Positions 33,124-41,746 are shown, numbered from the stretch's first letter. The stretch is 64,000 bases of DNA from JAGXSE01 sp040757295 (GCA_040757295.1 JBFLXH010000011.1:1-64000), one strand, 5' to 3'. Translations and numbers: made by a program. The notes: generated by a model not told the origin, from the letters alone.

Positions 33124-33375
33124 TTATCTAGTGCCGAGAATGGTAAGGGTTACCCCTGCCAGCAGCATCAGCGCCTTCTGGGGCGGTAATTTGGCGGCCA
33201 CACCGGCCAGCCCCACTGCACTGACAAAGACAAAGGGGCCGATGGCTCCCAGGATGCCGTTAATACGCAAGCCCTGTTCCACCGAATTGAGGCGGAACAT
33301 AACGATGGCTGCCACGAGGTTCATCAGGCCGAAGATGAGACGGGTCGTTCCCATGGTTAGCACGAACTTATCCAT
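33124..33375 (-). CDS. YqhV-family (DUF2619) small membrane protein
   Basis: An 83-residue protein with three hydrophobic helices and the family pattern LTMGTTRLIFGLMNLVAAIV followed by LNSVEQGLRINGILGAIGP. YqhV-type proteins are often encoded next to spoIIIA genes in sporulating Firmicutes; the function is unknown. AAAGGGAGTTGACAG precedes the start on the minus strand. It is the only minus-strand gene inserted in the otherwise forward 24-40 kb block, which is unusual. The gap 32932-33123 has only a weak terminator-like CCCTCTTTTTT after spoIIE. Confidence 0.75.
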   Translation of the reverse strand: MDKFVLTMGTTRLIFGLMNLVAAIVMFRLNSVEQGLRINGILGAIGPFVFVSAVGLAGVAAKLPPQKALMLLAGVTLTILGTR

Positions 33376-33515
33376 TTGCTGTCAACTCCCTTTTTATCCT
33401 TTGTCCCGGGACCTCAAACCCGGGATATTTTATAACGCATAGGAAATTATGGTCGTTTAAAAAATGTGGATAAATCATAATTTCCGTCATGGGTTTCAAC
33501 AAAGTCAACCGCATT

Positions 33516-33553
33516 AAGTCTTCCGAAGGAAGATTTCTTCCCAAGGAAGACTT
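33516..33553. repeat. Nested inverted repeat
   Basis: AAGTCTTCC (33516-33524) pairs with GGAAGACTT (33545-33553), and the loop itself contains GGAAGATTTCTTCC. It lies in the promoter region of the small membrane gene at 33670. It may be a cruciform or protein site; nothing more can be said. Confidence 0.4.
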
Positions 33554-33619
33554 TGTTCTTTTAACATCACCGAAAGCCGAAGGCTATCCAAATTTTTATC
33601 TTTTTGTCAGGGCATCATA

Positions 33620-33628
33620 TGGTATAAT
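33620..33628 (+). promoter_or_regulatory. Extended -10 promoter
   Basis: TGGTATAAT is a perfect extended -10 element, 42 bp before the ATG at 33670. No good -35 is visible, as is usual for extended -10 promoters. Confidence 0.55.
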
Positions 33629-33669
33629 TGTTAAGGCCATTGCCTGTGAAGCAAAGGGGGGTGCGGCTG

Positions 33670-34026
33670 ATGCAGATTTATTATCCGCCGGAAGCTAAGG
33701 GACTAAACGCTTTGCGGTGGCTGGGAATTATCACGGGACTGGTCACCGGCCTGCCGCTGGTCTTATGGCTAGTCTTATGGCTACAGGGCGGGCCTTTTCC
33801 CGGTAAAGGACCGGTGGGGGTTCTAATTCTGGCTACCTTCGTCGGTTGTGTGGCCCTCTTGTGGCACTATTACCGTTCCTTTCAAAACCTGGCGTACCAT
33901 TTGGGCGGAGAGGGTTTGGAAATAAGGTGGGGTCTACGCGCCACTTATGGTGCCGGGTACTGGCCGGCCGTTTTTTCGCCCGGCGATACGGTGCTTAAAA
34001 GGTATATTTTGGCAAAGGTTATGTAA
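33670..34026 (+). CDS. Small membrane protein, possibly a truncated PH-domain (DUF304-like) protein
   Basis: A 118-residue protein with two membrane helices (about 20-42 and 54-75), then a short cytoplasmic stretch YHLGGEGLEIRWGLRATYGA that resembles the beginning of a bacterial PH domain. The PH fold would need about 60 more residues, so the gene may be truncated or the resemblance superficial. I chose the ATG at 33670, with AAAGGGGGG upstream. tilS follows after 69 bp. Confidence 0.55.
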   Translation: MQIYYPPEAKGLNALRWLGIITGLVTGLPLVLWLVLWLQGGPFPGKGPVGVLILATFVGCVALLWHYYRSFQNLAYHLGGEGLEIRWGLRATYGAGYWPAVFSPGDTVLKRYILAKVM

Positions 34027-34095
34027 AGCTATAGTAGAAAGGCAACTTTTTCTAGGATGAAATTAACTGGTAATTGGCAGGAAAAAAGGTAGTCA

Positions 34096-35574
34096 GTGCC
34101 GAAGAAAACAAATCTACCGTTTGGGTATCATGCCAACATTACCCCAAAGGGAAGAGATGATGGGGCCGTGCTGGAAAAGATATTTAAAACTATTGCAAAA
34201 TACCGCCTGTTAGAGCCCCATGACGGGGTATTGGTTGCCGTATCCGGAGGGCCCGATTCTGTAGCTCTCTTGCATGCACTGCAAAGCCTAACGGAAGAGA
34301 TCCCCCTAACCCTTTGGGCAGCCCATTTAAACCATGGATTGCGGGGCCGGGAGGCCGAGGAAGACGCAGAATTCGTAAGCCTTTTGGCAGATAAGTGGGG
34401 AATCCCGGCAGTGATTGAAAAAATTGATGTCAAGAATCTGGCAGCCAACGAGGGGCTTTCTGCCCAGGAGGCTGCCCGCCAGGCCAGGTACCGGTTTTTG
34501 CGCCGGGTTGCCGCCCAAAGAGGTCTTGCCAAAATTGCCGTCGGCCATCACGCTAACGACCAGGCTGAAACAGTCCTTTTGAACTTCTTACGGGGTTCAG
34601 GTACTAGCGGGTTAAAAGGTATGCTGCCCGCATCCCAGGGGGTTATCCGTCCCCTGTTGGAAATAACCCGGCAGGAGATTGAGGATTACTGCCGGAAACA
34701 TGGACTACCAAGCCGGGAAGACTCCTCTAACCTGAAAACCGACTACCAGCGCAATCGAGTTCGCTGGCACCTATTGCCGGAGCTCGAACGTTACAATCCC
34801 AGGATGTTGGAAACCATTAACCGGATGGCCAAGGTCTTACGGGAAGAGGATGAGTTGTTAGAAAAGGTATGCAACACGGCCATTTCTCCTCTTGTCCAAT
34901 CAGCCGGCCAGGGTATAAAACTGCCGTTAAAGGAATTTAATCTTTTGCCGGCAGCAATCCAGGGGCGGGCCATTAGGCAGTGCTATGCTGCACTGACCGG
35001 GAGTAAAGAGGGTTTGGCTTTTGCCCACGTGGATGCTGCTATAGCACTTGCCAAAGGAGAAAGAAAGAAAGGGGTCAATTTTCCCGGAGGGGTTGCTCTC
35101 TCTCGCCAAAAGGATTGGCTGGTGCTAAGGAGGCCTTCTGCCCCGAAACATCAAGTGAATTATTTTTCAGTTCCGGTGGCTATTCCAGGAGATACGCCCT
35201 TGCCAGGACTGAAACAGTTACTGCGTACCAGAGTTGAGGAAAAAAGAGTGTCTGCTGTCTGGTTTAGCCCCCAGGCCGCGGCCAACCAGTGCCTGCTGGA
35301 TTGGGAAAAGATTAACGGCCCTCTCTTTGCCCGCCTGCGCAGGCCTGGAGATAGGTTTTTTCCCCTGGGAGCTCCCGGGTTCAAAAGCCTAAAAGAATTT
35401 TTTATTGATCAAAAGGTCCCCAAAGAAAAAAGGGACTTGGTGCCCGTTATTGCCACAGCGGAAGAGATCCTTTGGGTGGCGGGCTATCGGATTGACGATC
35501 GTTTTAAGGTGGGACCCGAAACAAAACGGTTGCTTTGCCTCGAATTGGTTCCTATGGGTGATCCGATTGATTAG
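34096..35574 (+). CDS. tilS: tRNA(Ile)-lysidine synthetase TilS
   Basis: ATP-dependent enzyme that attaches lysine to C34 of the CAU-anticodon tRNA-Ile so that it reads AUA. The PP-loop motif AVSGGPDSVALLHAL, the LNHGLRG and GHHANDQAETVLLNFLRGSG segments, and the central and C-terminal TilS domains (RPGDRFFPLGAPGFKSLKEF) are all present. The frame from GTG at 34096 gives 492 residues with an N-terminal extension of about 24; a GTG at 34168 would give the usual start and is an equally good choice. It precedes ftsH as in Bacillus, though hprT, usually between them, is missing here. Confidence 0.95.
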   Translation: MPKKTNLPFGYHANITPKGRDDGAVLEKIFKTIAKYRLLEPHDGVLVAVSGGPDSVALLHALQSLTEEIPLTLWAAHLNHGLRGREAEEDAEFVSLLADKWGIPAVIEKIDVKNLAANEGLSAQEAARQARYRFLRRVAAQRGLAKIAVGHHANDQAETVLLNFLRGSGTSGLKGMLPASQGVIRPLLEITRQEIEDYCRKHGLPSREDSSNLKTDYQRNRVRWHLLPELERYNPRMLETINRMAKVLREEDELLEKVCNTAISPLVQSAGQGIKLPLKEFNLLPAAIQGRAIRQCYAALTGSKEGLAFAHVDAAIALAKGERKKGVNFPGGVALSRQKDWLVLRRPSAPKHQVNYFSVPVAIPGDTPLPGLKQLLRTRVEEKRVSAVWFSPQAAANQCLLDWEKINGPLFARLRRPGDRFFPLGAPGFKSLKEFFIDQKVPKEKRDLVPVIATAEEILWVAGYRIDDRFKVGPETKRLLCLELVPMGDPID

Positions 35575-35617
35575 ACAGGGAACAATATTATTGTTACTAT
35601 TTATTAAAAGCTTTGGT

Positions 35618-35646
35618 TTGAAACCGCCGGCAATTTATGTTATAAT
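35618..35646 (+). promoter_or_regulatory. Sigma-A promoter of ftsH
   Basis: TTGAAA (35618-35623), 17-base spacer and TATAAT (35641-35646) with a TG extension. The coding start is 57 bp downstream. Confidence 0.8.
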
Positions 35647-35702
35647 AACTTCCTATGATATGGAAAGCATTAGCATGGTTGGCGGTTGGAAGGAGGGTCA
35701 AG

Positions 35703-37661
35703 TTGAACCGAGTGTTTAGGAATTTGGCTATTTATCTTTTAATTGTTTTAATGGCGGTTTCAGTAATCAGGATGACCACCCCTCCGCAGCAACAGGTGCA
35801 GGAAATTGATTACAGCACCTTTATGGGGTATGTGGACAGAGGCCAGGTTAAGGAAGTAGTTTTCAATCCCAAAGACGCCACCATCAGAATTGATGGCACC
35901 CTGACTACAGGCCAGAAGTTTTTCCTTGAGGTCATGCCTGACCCGGGTCTCCAGCGTTTTTTAAATGAAAAAGGTGTTGCGGTAAAAACTGAGCCAGCCA
36001 AAGGCGCTCCTTGGTGGACCGGTTTGCTGGGGACTATGCTGCCAATACTGCTTTTGGTGGGCCTTGTCTTTTTTATGATGCAGCAAACCCAGGGCGGCGG
36101 CAGCCGGGTGATGCAGTTTGGCAAGTCCAGGGCCCGATTGCACACTGATGATAAAAAGAAGGTCACCTTCGAAGATGTGGCGGGCGCTGACGAGGTCAAG
36201 GAGGAACTGGAGGAGGTCGTGGAATTTCTCAAAAACCCCAGGAAATTTAACGAGCTGGGAGCGAAAATTCCCAAAGGAGTCCTCCTGTTTGGCCCTCCTG
36301 GTACCGGTAAGACCCTTTTGGCCAGGGCGGTAGCCGGGGAAGCCGGAGTGCCGTTTTTTAGCATCAGCGGTTCCGACTTTGTAGAAATGTTTGTTGGAGT
36401 GGGGGCTTCCCGGGTGCGGGACCTGTTTGAACAGGCTAAAAAGAATGCACCCTGTATTGTTTTTATCGATGAAATTGACGCCGTAGGGCGCCAACGGGGA
36501 GCCGGCCTGGGCGGCGGACATGATGAGCGGGAGCAGACCCTTAACCAACTGCTGGTGGAGATGGACGGTTTTGCCGCCAATGAAGGAATTATTATTATCG
36601 CGGCTACCAACCGGCCGGATATTCTTGACCCCGCTCTCCTGCGGCCCGGTCGCTTTGACCGGCAAATAGTGGTGGACGTGCCGGATGTCAAGGGAAGGAA
36701 AGAGATCCTGCAGGTGCACATCAAGGGTAAGCCTATCGATAAGTCAGTCGACCTGGATGTGCTGGCTAGGAGAACACCCGGATTTACCGGCGCTGACCTG
36801 GCCAACATGGTCAATGAGGCAGCTCTTTTGGCTGCCCGCCGCAACAGGAAACAGGTGACCATGGAAGAACTGGAAGACTCCATCGAGCGGGTGATTGCCG
36901 GGCCGGAGAAAAAATCCAGGGTGATCAGCGAGTATGAAAAACGGTTGGTGGCCTACCATGAAGCGGGGCACGCCATTGTGGGACATCTCCTCCCCAACAC
37001 CGATCCTGTCCACAAGGTGTCCATTATTCCTAGGGGCCGGGCAGGCGGTTATACCTTGCTCTTGCCCAAGGAAGACCGGCGCTACATGACTAGGTCCCAA
37101 ATACTGGATGCCGTAACTATGCTCTTGGGCGGCCGGGTAGCCGAAGCCATGGTGCTGAAGGAGGTCAGTACAGGGGCCCAAAATGACCTGGAGCGTGCCA
37201 CCGAAATGGTGAGGAAGATCATCACCGAGTATGGCATGTCCGAGGAGTTAGGGCCTTTGACCTTTGGCCGGCGCCAGGAGCAGGTGTTTTTAGGGCGGGA
37301 TATTGCCCGGGACCGCAACTACAGTGAAGCCGTGGCCTTTTCCATTGACAAGGAAGCCCGACGGATTATGGATGAATGCTATGCCAGGGCCAAAAAGATT
37401 TTACAGGACAACCTGGAACGCCTGCATGCGGTCGCCAAAGCCCTGATGGAAAGGGAGACCCTGGAAGCGGAGGAGTTCTTGCAGTTGATGCGAGAATTTG
37501 ACGCCAAGAGCGAAGCCAAGGGTGAGCAGCCGCCTGCAGGAGACAGTGGGGTAGGGGTGCCTTTGCCGGTCACTGCGGAAATTAAGCGGCTGGTTTCCGA
37601 AAAGCCTGAACCAAGGATGACCATCAGGTTTGGGCGGGTGCCGCTGGGAAGGCTGGAATGA
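35703..37661 (+). CDS. ftsH: ATP-dependent zinc metalloprotease FtsH
   Basis: Membrane-anchored AAA+ protease that degrades misfolded membrane proteins and regulators. The 652-residue product has two membrane segments (about residues 5-22 and 97-118), an AAA+ domain with Walker A FGPPGTGKT and Walker B IVFIDEIDAVG, the second region of homology NRPDILDPALLRPGRFDRQ, and the zinc site HEAGH. TTG start at 35703 with AGGAGGG; a start 16 codons upstream is less likely. It has its own promoter. The C-terminal tail is about 40 residues longer than the protease core and Pro/Gly-rich. Confidence 0.97.
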   Translation: MNRVFRNLAIYLLIVLMAVSVIRMTTPPQQQVQEIDYSTFMGYVDRGQVKEVVFNPKDATIRIDGTLTTGQKFFLEVMPDPGLQRFLNEKGVAVKTEPAKGAPWWTGLLGTMLPILLLVGLVFFMMQQTQGGGSRVMQFGKSRARLHTDDKKKVTFEDVAGADEVKEELEEVVEFLKNPRKFNELGAKIPKGVLLFGPPGTGKTLLARAVAGEAGVPFFSISGSDFVEMFVGVGASRVRDLFEQAKKNAPCIVFIDEIDAVGRQRGAGLGGGHDEREQTLNQLLVEMDGFAANEGIIIIAATNRPDILDPALLRPGRFDRQIVVDVPDVKGRKEILQVHIKGKPIDKSVDLDVLARRTPGFTGADLANMVNEAALLAARRNRKQVTMEELEDSIERVIAGPEKKSRVISEYEKRLVAYHEAGHAIVGHLLPNTDPVHKVSIIPRGRAGGYTLLLPKEDRRYMTRSQILDAVTMLLGGRVAEAMVLKEVSTGAQNDLERATEMVRKIITEYGMSEELGPLTFGRRQEQVFLGRDIARDRNYSEAVAFSIDKEARRIMDECYARAKKILQDNLERLHAVAKALMERETLEAEEFLQLMREFDAKSEAKGEQPPAGDSGVGVPLPVTAEIKRLVSEKPEPRMTIRFGRVPLGRLE

Positions 37662-37688
37662 TACCGGTTGCATGGAGGGACAGCGGAG

Positions 37689-38138
37689 ATGGAAAGAACC
37701 TTTGTCATGATAAAACCTGATGGGGTGCAGCGAAACCTGGTAGGAGAATTGATTAAGCGGTTTGAACAAAAAGGCTGGCGCCTTGCCGCTTTGCGCATGC
37801 TTCGCATCACCAGGGAAATGGCCGAAAACCACTACCAGGAACATGTGGGCAAGCCCTTTTTCCGGGGCCTCCTGGAGTATATCACCAGCGGGCCGGTGGT
37901 AGCGATGGTATGGGAAGGTAAGGACGTAGTAGCCGGTGTGCGCAAGATGATTGGGGCCACCAACCCGTCCGAAGCTGCACCGGGCACCGTCAGGGGGGAT
38001 TTCGGCATCGAAATCGGCCGCAATGTCATTCATGGAGCCGACTCTGTCGCCAGTGCAGCCAGAGAAATAGCCATCTACTTCCGGCCTGACGATCTAGAGA
38101 CCTACGAAAAAGAGATAGAAAAATGGATATATGAATAA
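37689..38138 (+). CDS. ndk: Nucleoside diphosphate kinase
   Basis: Transfers the gamma phosphate between nucleoside triphosphates and diphosphates. The 149-residue product has the N-terminal MIKPDGVQRNLVGE and the active-site His115 in RNVIHGADSV, followed by YFRPDDL. Length is standard. The ATG at 37689 follows GGAGGGACAGCGGAG, 27 bp behind ftsH, so they are probably co-transcribed. A strong terminator follows. Confidence 0.96.
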   Translation: MERTFVMIKPDGVQRNLVGELIKRFEQKGWRLAALRMLRITREMAENHYQEHVGKPFFRGLLEYITSGPVVAMVWEGKDVVAGVRKMIGATNPSEAAPGTVRGDFGIEIGRNVIHGADSVASAAREIAIYFRPDDLETYEKEIEKWIYE

Positions 38139-38163
38139 CCTTCCCCTTAAGAAAAAACCAAGC

Positions 38164-38200
38164 ACCGGCCCTTATCTTCAAAAGATAAGGGCTGGTTTTA
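38164..38200 (+). terminator. Terminator downstream of ndk
   Basis: GCCCTTATCTT (38168-38178) pairs perfectly with AAGATAAGGGC (38182-38192); an additional ACC/GGT extends the stem, followed by TTTATC. Its end runs into repeat module B. Confidence 0.75.
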
Positions 38201-38320
38201 TCACAGATGGCTACCCGCTCTTAAGCCTACGCTTCTTTGAAGCGGCGGGAAATGCTCGGCAAAGGAAAAATATTAAAATCAATGAAGCCGGGCATGAAAT
38301 TCGCTTTCAGGCCACGTTAA
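38196..38320 (-). repeat. Inverted composite repeat (module B plus truncated A unit)
   Basis: The reverse complement of the arrangement at 1841-1984. Module B is 38196-38251 (TTTTATCACAGATGGCTACC and a hairpin around CGCTTCTTTGAAGCG). The A unit follows: ATGCTCGGC (38252-38260) with GCCGGGCAT (38287-38295), then GGCCAC (38310-38315). The distal arm of hairpin 1 and the terminal 30 bases are missing. Confidence 0.8.
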
Positions 38321-38340
38321 ATTGTCGAATCTAAGCACGA

Positions 38341-38383
38341 GCGGGGGAAACAATCCCCCGCGAAAAGCCAAGACCCAGTTGAA
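38341..38383. repeat. Half copy of palindromic repeat C
   Basis: GCGGGGG (38341-38347) and CCCCCGC (38355-38361) form a hairpin, followed by AAGCCAAGACCCAGTTGAA (38365-38383), the right arm of the 60-bp palindrome seen at 46596 and 60006. The left arm is absent. It lies in the same frame as, and just upstream of, the IMPase-family gene. Confidence 0.75.
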
Positions 38384-38468
38384 GCCTGTGAGCAGGAATA
38401 AAAGCCACCTGCTTAGAAAAGATAAAGAAAGTTCATTGCCTTCAGAGCAGGAGGGGATAAAACTGGAC

Positions 38469-39383
38469 TTGTTGCCAATGGGAAGGGCCTTTTTCCGTGA
38501 CCTCACCCGCAGGGTGCTGGAGCAGATAGACAGGGGATACGATATTAACAGGCAAAACATTATGGAGAATAAATCGGGGGACCGGGCTACAGGGTTAGAT
38601 TTGCTGGTAGATAATTTAGTGGAGGATTCCCTTGCCGGCCTGACTCCCCGGGGGGGGATTCTGGTAATCAGTGAAGAATCCGGGCTGCGGGTTTTTGGTG
38701 CCAGTACCCCTATCTACTTCATGGTGCTGGATCCGGTGGACGGTTCCAATAACCTGCGTCCCCATCCCACACCGGACCCAAGACTGGGCATATCCATCGG
38801 TCTGGGGCGGATGGCCGACCTGGAACGGTGGGGGGATGCCCGGGCCATCCAGGTCAGCCTGCACGGGGACCTTTACGCGGGCAGTTTTTACTGGGCCGTG
38901 AGCGGGCAGGGAGCTTTTTTCCAGCGGGGTGACCGGGTGACGAGGATCAGTCCTTCTCCGGTAACTCAGTTGAAGCCCAAGGCCTTGGTCGGGATGGATC
39001 TGGACGATACCCCTTACCTGCCGCCGGGCTATGAGGCTATCTTGGATAACCGGATTATCCAGCGCAGGTTGGGCAGCACCATCCTGGACCTTTGCCAGGT
39101 GGCCTGCGGCCAGTATGATGCGTATATCAGCCTGTCCGGCCGCCTGAAGGTGACAGACGTGGCCCAGAGCACCCATTTAATTAAAACCGCCGGGGGGGAG
39201 GTATCCCTGCTGCCACTGGTTGATGGCGCAGGCGGGCCTGGCAGGTATCGTGATTACCTGCGGCAGGTGGTGGAGCAGGAAAGCCTGTTGAAAAAAATCC
39301 GTTTCCGGGTGGTGGCAGCGGGTACTCCCGATCTGTCCCAGTTGTTAAAATGGCTGATCCGGTGGGAAGAGGAGTGCGTGTAA
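38469..39383 (+). CDS. Inositol monophosphatase / fructose-bisphosphatase superfamily protein
   Basis: Mg-dependent sugar phosphatase-like protein. Metal-site motifs are ISEESG, VLDPVDGSNN and, near the C-terminus, KVTDVAQSTHLIKTAGGEV in place of the usual WDxAAG. A Lys-Ser-Gly-Asp (NKSGDRATGLDLLVDN) matches the substrate-lid region. The frame is open from 38322, but the first ~20 residues would be encoded by a dispersed repeat, so I start at TTG 38469 after GGAGGGG (38450-38456); the exact start is uncertain. The replaced W and A in the third motif suggests a substrate other than inositol phosphate. Fructose-1,6-bisphosphate or PAP are possible. Confidence 0.8.
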   Translation: MLPMGRAFFRDLTRRVLEQIDRGYDINRQNIMENKSGDRATGLDLLVDNLVEDSLAGLTPRGGILVISEESGLRVFGASTPIYFMVLDPVDGSNNLRPHPTPDPRLGISIGLGRMADLERWGDARAIQVSLHGDLYAGSFYWAVSGQGAFFQRGDRVTRISPSPVTQLKPKALVGMDLDDTPYLPPGYEAILDNRIIQRRLGSTILDLCQVACGQYDAYISLSGRLKVTDVAQSTHLIKTAGGEVSLLPLVDGAGGPGRYRDYLRQVVEQESLLKKIRFRVVAAGTPDLSQLLKWLIRWEEECV

Positions 39384-39426
39384 GGGAATACAAAACGCCC
39401 ATGTCGAGGGAGGGAAGGGTGAAGAG

Positions 39427-39819
39427 ATGGAATTAACGACTGGCTTGCGAGGGGAAGCAAGAGGAAAAGTTGATGCCGGCAATACGGCAGTGAAGTACGG
39501 CAGTGGCAGTGTGGACGTGTTCGCCACTCCCGCCATGATCGGGTTGATGGAAAAAGCAGCCTTGACCAGTGTAGACTCGTTGCTGGGAGAGGGCATGGCC
39601 ACGGTGGGAATAGCCCTGGACGTAAAACACTTGGCGGCCACTCCCATGGGGATGGAGGTAGTAGCCACTTCGGAACTGGTTGAAATTGATGGAAAAAGAC
39701 TGGTTTTTCGCGTCGAGGCCTGGGACGGTAAAGAAAAGATCGGTGAGGGCACCCACCAGCGGTACATCATTTCACTGGCTAAATTCATGGAAAAAGTGCG
39801 GGCCAAAGCAGGTATCTGA
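39427..39819 (+). CDS. Hotdog-fold thioesterase, FlK-like
   Basis: A 130-residue single-hotdog protein of the fluoroacetyl-CoA-thioesterase-like family, with VFATPAMIGLMEKAALTSVD, which holds the helix with the conserved Glu, and GMATVGIALDVKHLAATPMG, followed by GEGTHQRYI containing the conserved His. It probably hydrolyses a short acyl-CoA in a housekeeping capacity. It starts with ATG after AGGGAAGGG, 43 bp downstream of the IMPase-family gene, and precedes the niacin repressor by 31 bp. The substrate is unknown. Confidence 0.85.
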   Translation: MELTTGLRGEARGKVDAGNTAVKYGSGSVDVFATPAMIGLMEKAALTSVDSLLGEGMATVGIALDVKHLAATPMGMEVVATSELVEIDGKRLVFRVEAWDGKEKIGEGTHQRYIISLAKFMEKVRAKAGI

Positions 39820-39850
39820 ACAGTTAAATCCCCAAGGGAGGTAGGTGGCG

Positions 39851-40372
39851 ATGGAAGCCAGGGAGCGGCGCAAATTAATACTGCAATTGCTGGGCACATC
39901 AGAGGAGCCCCTCACGGGGACGGAACTGGCCAGGAGGATGTCGGTCAGCCGCCAGGTTATCGTGCAGGATATGGCTGTCTTGCGAGCGTCAGGCGAACAG
40001 ATTTTGGCCACTCCCCAAGGATATATGATGGTTCCTCCGGCTGCAGCAAGGGGGAAAACCCGAAACTTTGCCGTGTGCCATGACCGCCAGCGGCTGGAGG
40101 AAGAACTGCTGCTCATTATTGACAGGGGCGGCGAGGTGCTGGATGTGGCAGTCGAGCACCCCGTATATGGCGAACTCAAGGGGCTATTAATGCTTTCCTC
40201 CCGGCAGGACGTGGCCGATTTTCTCTCACGGTTGGGACAAACCGGGGCAGAGCCCCTATTGGCCCTGACGGGGGGCACCCATATCCACACTGTCCAGGCT
40301 AGGTCGGAACAGGTCTTGGACGAAATCCAGGCCGCCCTGAAGCGGGCTGGCCTCCTGCTGGAAGACAATTAA
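39851..40372 (+). CDS. niaR: NAD biosynthesis / niacin repressor NiaR (3H domain)
   Basis: Transcription repressor of 173 residues with an N-terminal winged helix (HTH_11 type, GTELARRMSVSRQVIVQDMA) and a 3H ligand-binding domain. The three characteristic His positions are visible in AVCHDR, DVAVEHPVYGEL and GGTHIHTV. In Firmicutes this family represses NAD synthesis and niacin uptake genes in response to niacin. Start ATG 39851 with GGGAGG nine bases upstream. No nad genes are in the window, though the ECF-type S component at 46883 is a possible target. Confidence 0.9.
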   Translation: MEARERRKLILQLLGTSEEPLTGTELARRMSVSRQVIVQDMAVLRASGEQILATPQGYMMVPPAAARGKTRNFAVCHDRQRLEEELLLIIDRGGEVLDVAVEHPVYGELKGLLMLSSRQDVADFLSRLGQTGAEPLLALTGGTHIHTVQARSEQVLDEIQAALKRAGLLLEDN

Positions 40373-40377
40373 AAGAA

Positions 40378-40402
40378 AAAGGAGGCCTGCTGGGCCTCCT
40401 TT
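40378..40402. terminator. Bidirectional terminator between niaR and glcF
   Basis: AAAGGAGGCC (40378-40387) pairs with GGCCTCCTTT (40393-40402), loop 5, with A and T flanks suited to both convergent genes. Confidence 0.8.
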
Positions 40403-40404
40403 GT

Positions 40405-41745
40405 TTAACCAACAGATCCAAGGGTTGGTACCAGTTTTGACAATGCTCCCAAGTTGGTCCGGGGTTGGACCAGGCCGCCGGCCAGGAAGAGGCTGAAAAT
40501 CGCAAGCTGGACAGGATGGAGAACCGGAAGGGGCAAGCCAAAAAGCTTTAGCCCATAAGTTAACTGCATGGTGCAGGCCGGGCAGGAGGTGACCACTGCC
40601 TCTGCTCCCGTTTGCATGATATTGTTAATCTTCCGCTTTAGCACCTGGCGGGACAATTCAGGGTGGGTGATGCTGAAGGAACCGGCGCCCCCGCAGCACA
40701 TGTCTGCTTCCTTCATTTCCACCAGCCTGAGGCCAGGAATAAATCCCAACACCTTGCGGGGAGCTTCTTTGACCTTTAGGCCCCGGACCAAATGGCAGGG
40801 GTCATGATAGGTAACAGTAATGGGCAAGGGCGCCAGCTTTTCTGTTGACAAGCCCTGTTCAGCCAGCCAACTGGTTACATCCTTAACCCGCAGAGCCATC
40901 ACTTGTGCCGAGGATTCGGCGGGAGCAGCCAGCCATTGGGGGTATTCCTTCAGAGAATTGCTGCAGGTTGCGCAATCAGTAATGATCGGCCCAGAGGTTT
41001 TTTCAACCAGGAGGGACACGTTTTTCAGAGCCAGGCGGACAGCCTCCTCCTGGTCCCCGCTGTTGTGGTGGGGAGCCCCGCAGCAATTGGTATCTGGTAT
41101 CGTTACCTGGCAATGTAGGGCTTCCAAGAGGTCCAGGGTGGCCAGGCCGATATTTCCCACCAGGTTTTCCACCGCACAGCCCAGGAAATAGGTCACCTGC
41201 GGCCCGGTACCTTTGGCCAGGGGTTTTTCCAGGAGGACTTGGCGAACATTCGGGCTTATTTCTGCCGGCAGCATGGCTTCTGCTGCTCTTAAGCCCTGGC
41301 TGGCCCCAGCCAGGCCGGACTTTCTGACCAGCCACCGGGTGCCAGATTTTTGATAAAACCTGGCTAGCTTATTCAAAAACCTGGTCCGGTTGCTATGAGA
41401 AAAGACACCCCGGTAAAGCATCCGTTGCAGCAAGGATAGTCCATGGCTGCGGCACCAGGCCGACCTGGCCGCCAGCATGATCTTATCGGTAGCCACGTTG
41501 GAGGGGCAGTTCACCACGCAGGACTTACATAGGAGGCATGCATCAACCATCTTAAAGACAGCGGGTTCTTTTTCAAATTCAATTTGGCCGTCAACAGCCA
41601 TCCGGAGCATCCGGTTTCGTCCCCGGGCAACAGCCATTTCTTCCCCTGTGGCCCTGTAGGTAGGGCAGGCGTCTTGGCAGAGGCCGCAACGGTTGCACCG
41701 CATAACCTCTTTCTTAATTATTTCGCTTGCCAGCTGGTTACCCAA
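40405..41745 (-). CDS. glcF: Glycolate/lactate oxidase iron-sulfur subunit (GlcF-like)
   Basis: Electron-transfer subunit of 446 residues. Two N-terminal 4Fe-4S motifs (CNRCGLCQDACP and CLLCKSCVVNCP) are followed by two CCG (heterodisulfide-reductase-like) domains, with NCCGAPHHNSGD and DMCCGGAGSF plus SCPACTMQLTYG. It would pass electrons from the flavin subunits encoded immediately upstream (41747 and 43073) to a membrane or soluble acceptor. Its gene begins 1 bp after the FAD-binding subunit stop, indicating an operon. The substrate could be glycolate, D-lactate or another 2-hydroxy acid. Confidence 0.9.
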   Translation of the reverse strand: MGNQLASEIIKKEVMRCNRCGLCQDACPTYRATGEEMAVARGRNRMLRMAVDGQIEFEKEPAVFKMVDACLLCKSCVVNCPSNVATDKIMLAARSAWCRSHGLSLLQRMLYRGVFSHSNRTRFLNKLARFYQKSGTRWLVRKSGLAGASQGLRAAEAMLPAEISPNVRQVLLEKPLAKGTGPQVTYFLGCAVENLVGNIGLATLDLLEALHCQVTIPDTNCCGAPHHNSGDQEEAVRLALKNVSLLVEKTSGPIITDCATCSNSLKEYPQWLAAPAESSAQVMALRVKDVTSWLAEQGLSTEKLAPLPITVTYHDPCHLVRGLKVKEAPRKVLGFIPGLRLVEMKEADMCCGGAGSFSITHPELSRQVLKRKINNIMQTGAEAVVTSCPACTMQLTYGLKLFGLPLPVLHPVQLAIFSLFLAGGLVQPRTNLGALSKLVPTLGSVG

Positions 41746-41746
41746 G

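Noticed and set aside
33489..33698. 69-codon forward frame as a gene
   Set aside because: It runs over a nested inverted repeat and the extended -10 promoter and has no ribosome binding site or domain.
39427..39819. Resistance gene against fluoroacetate
   Set aside because: The protein is FlK-like in fold only; such thioesterases are common in Firmicutes and no defluorination context exists.
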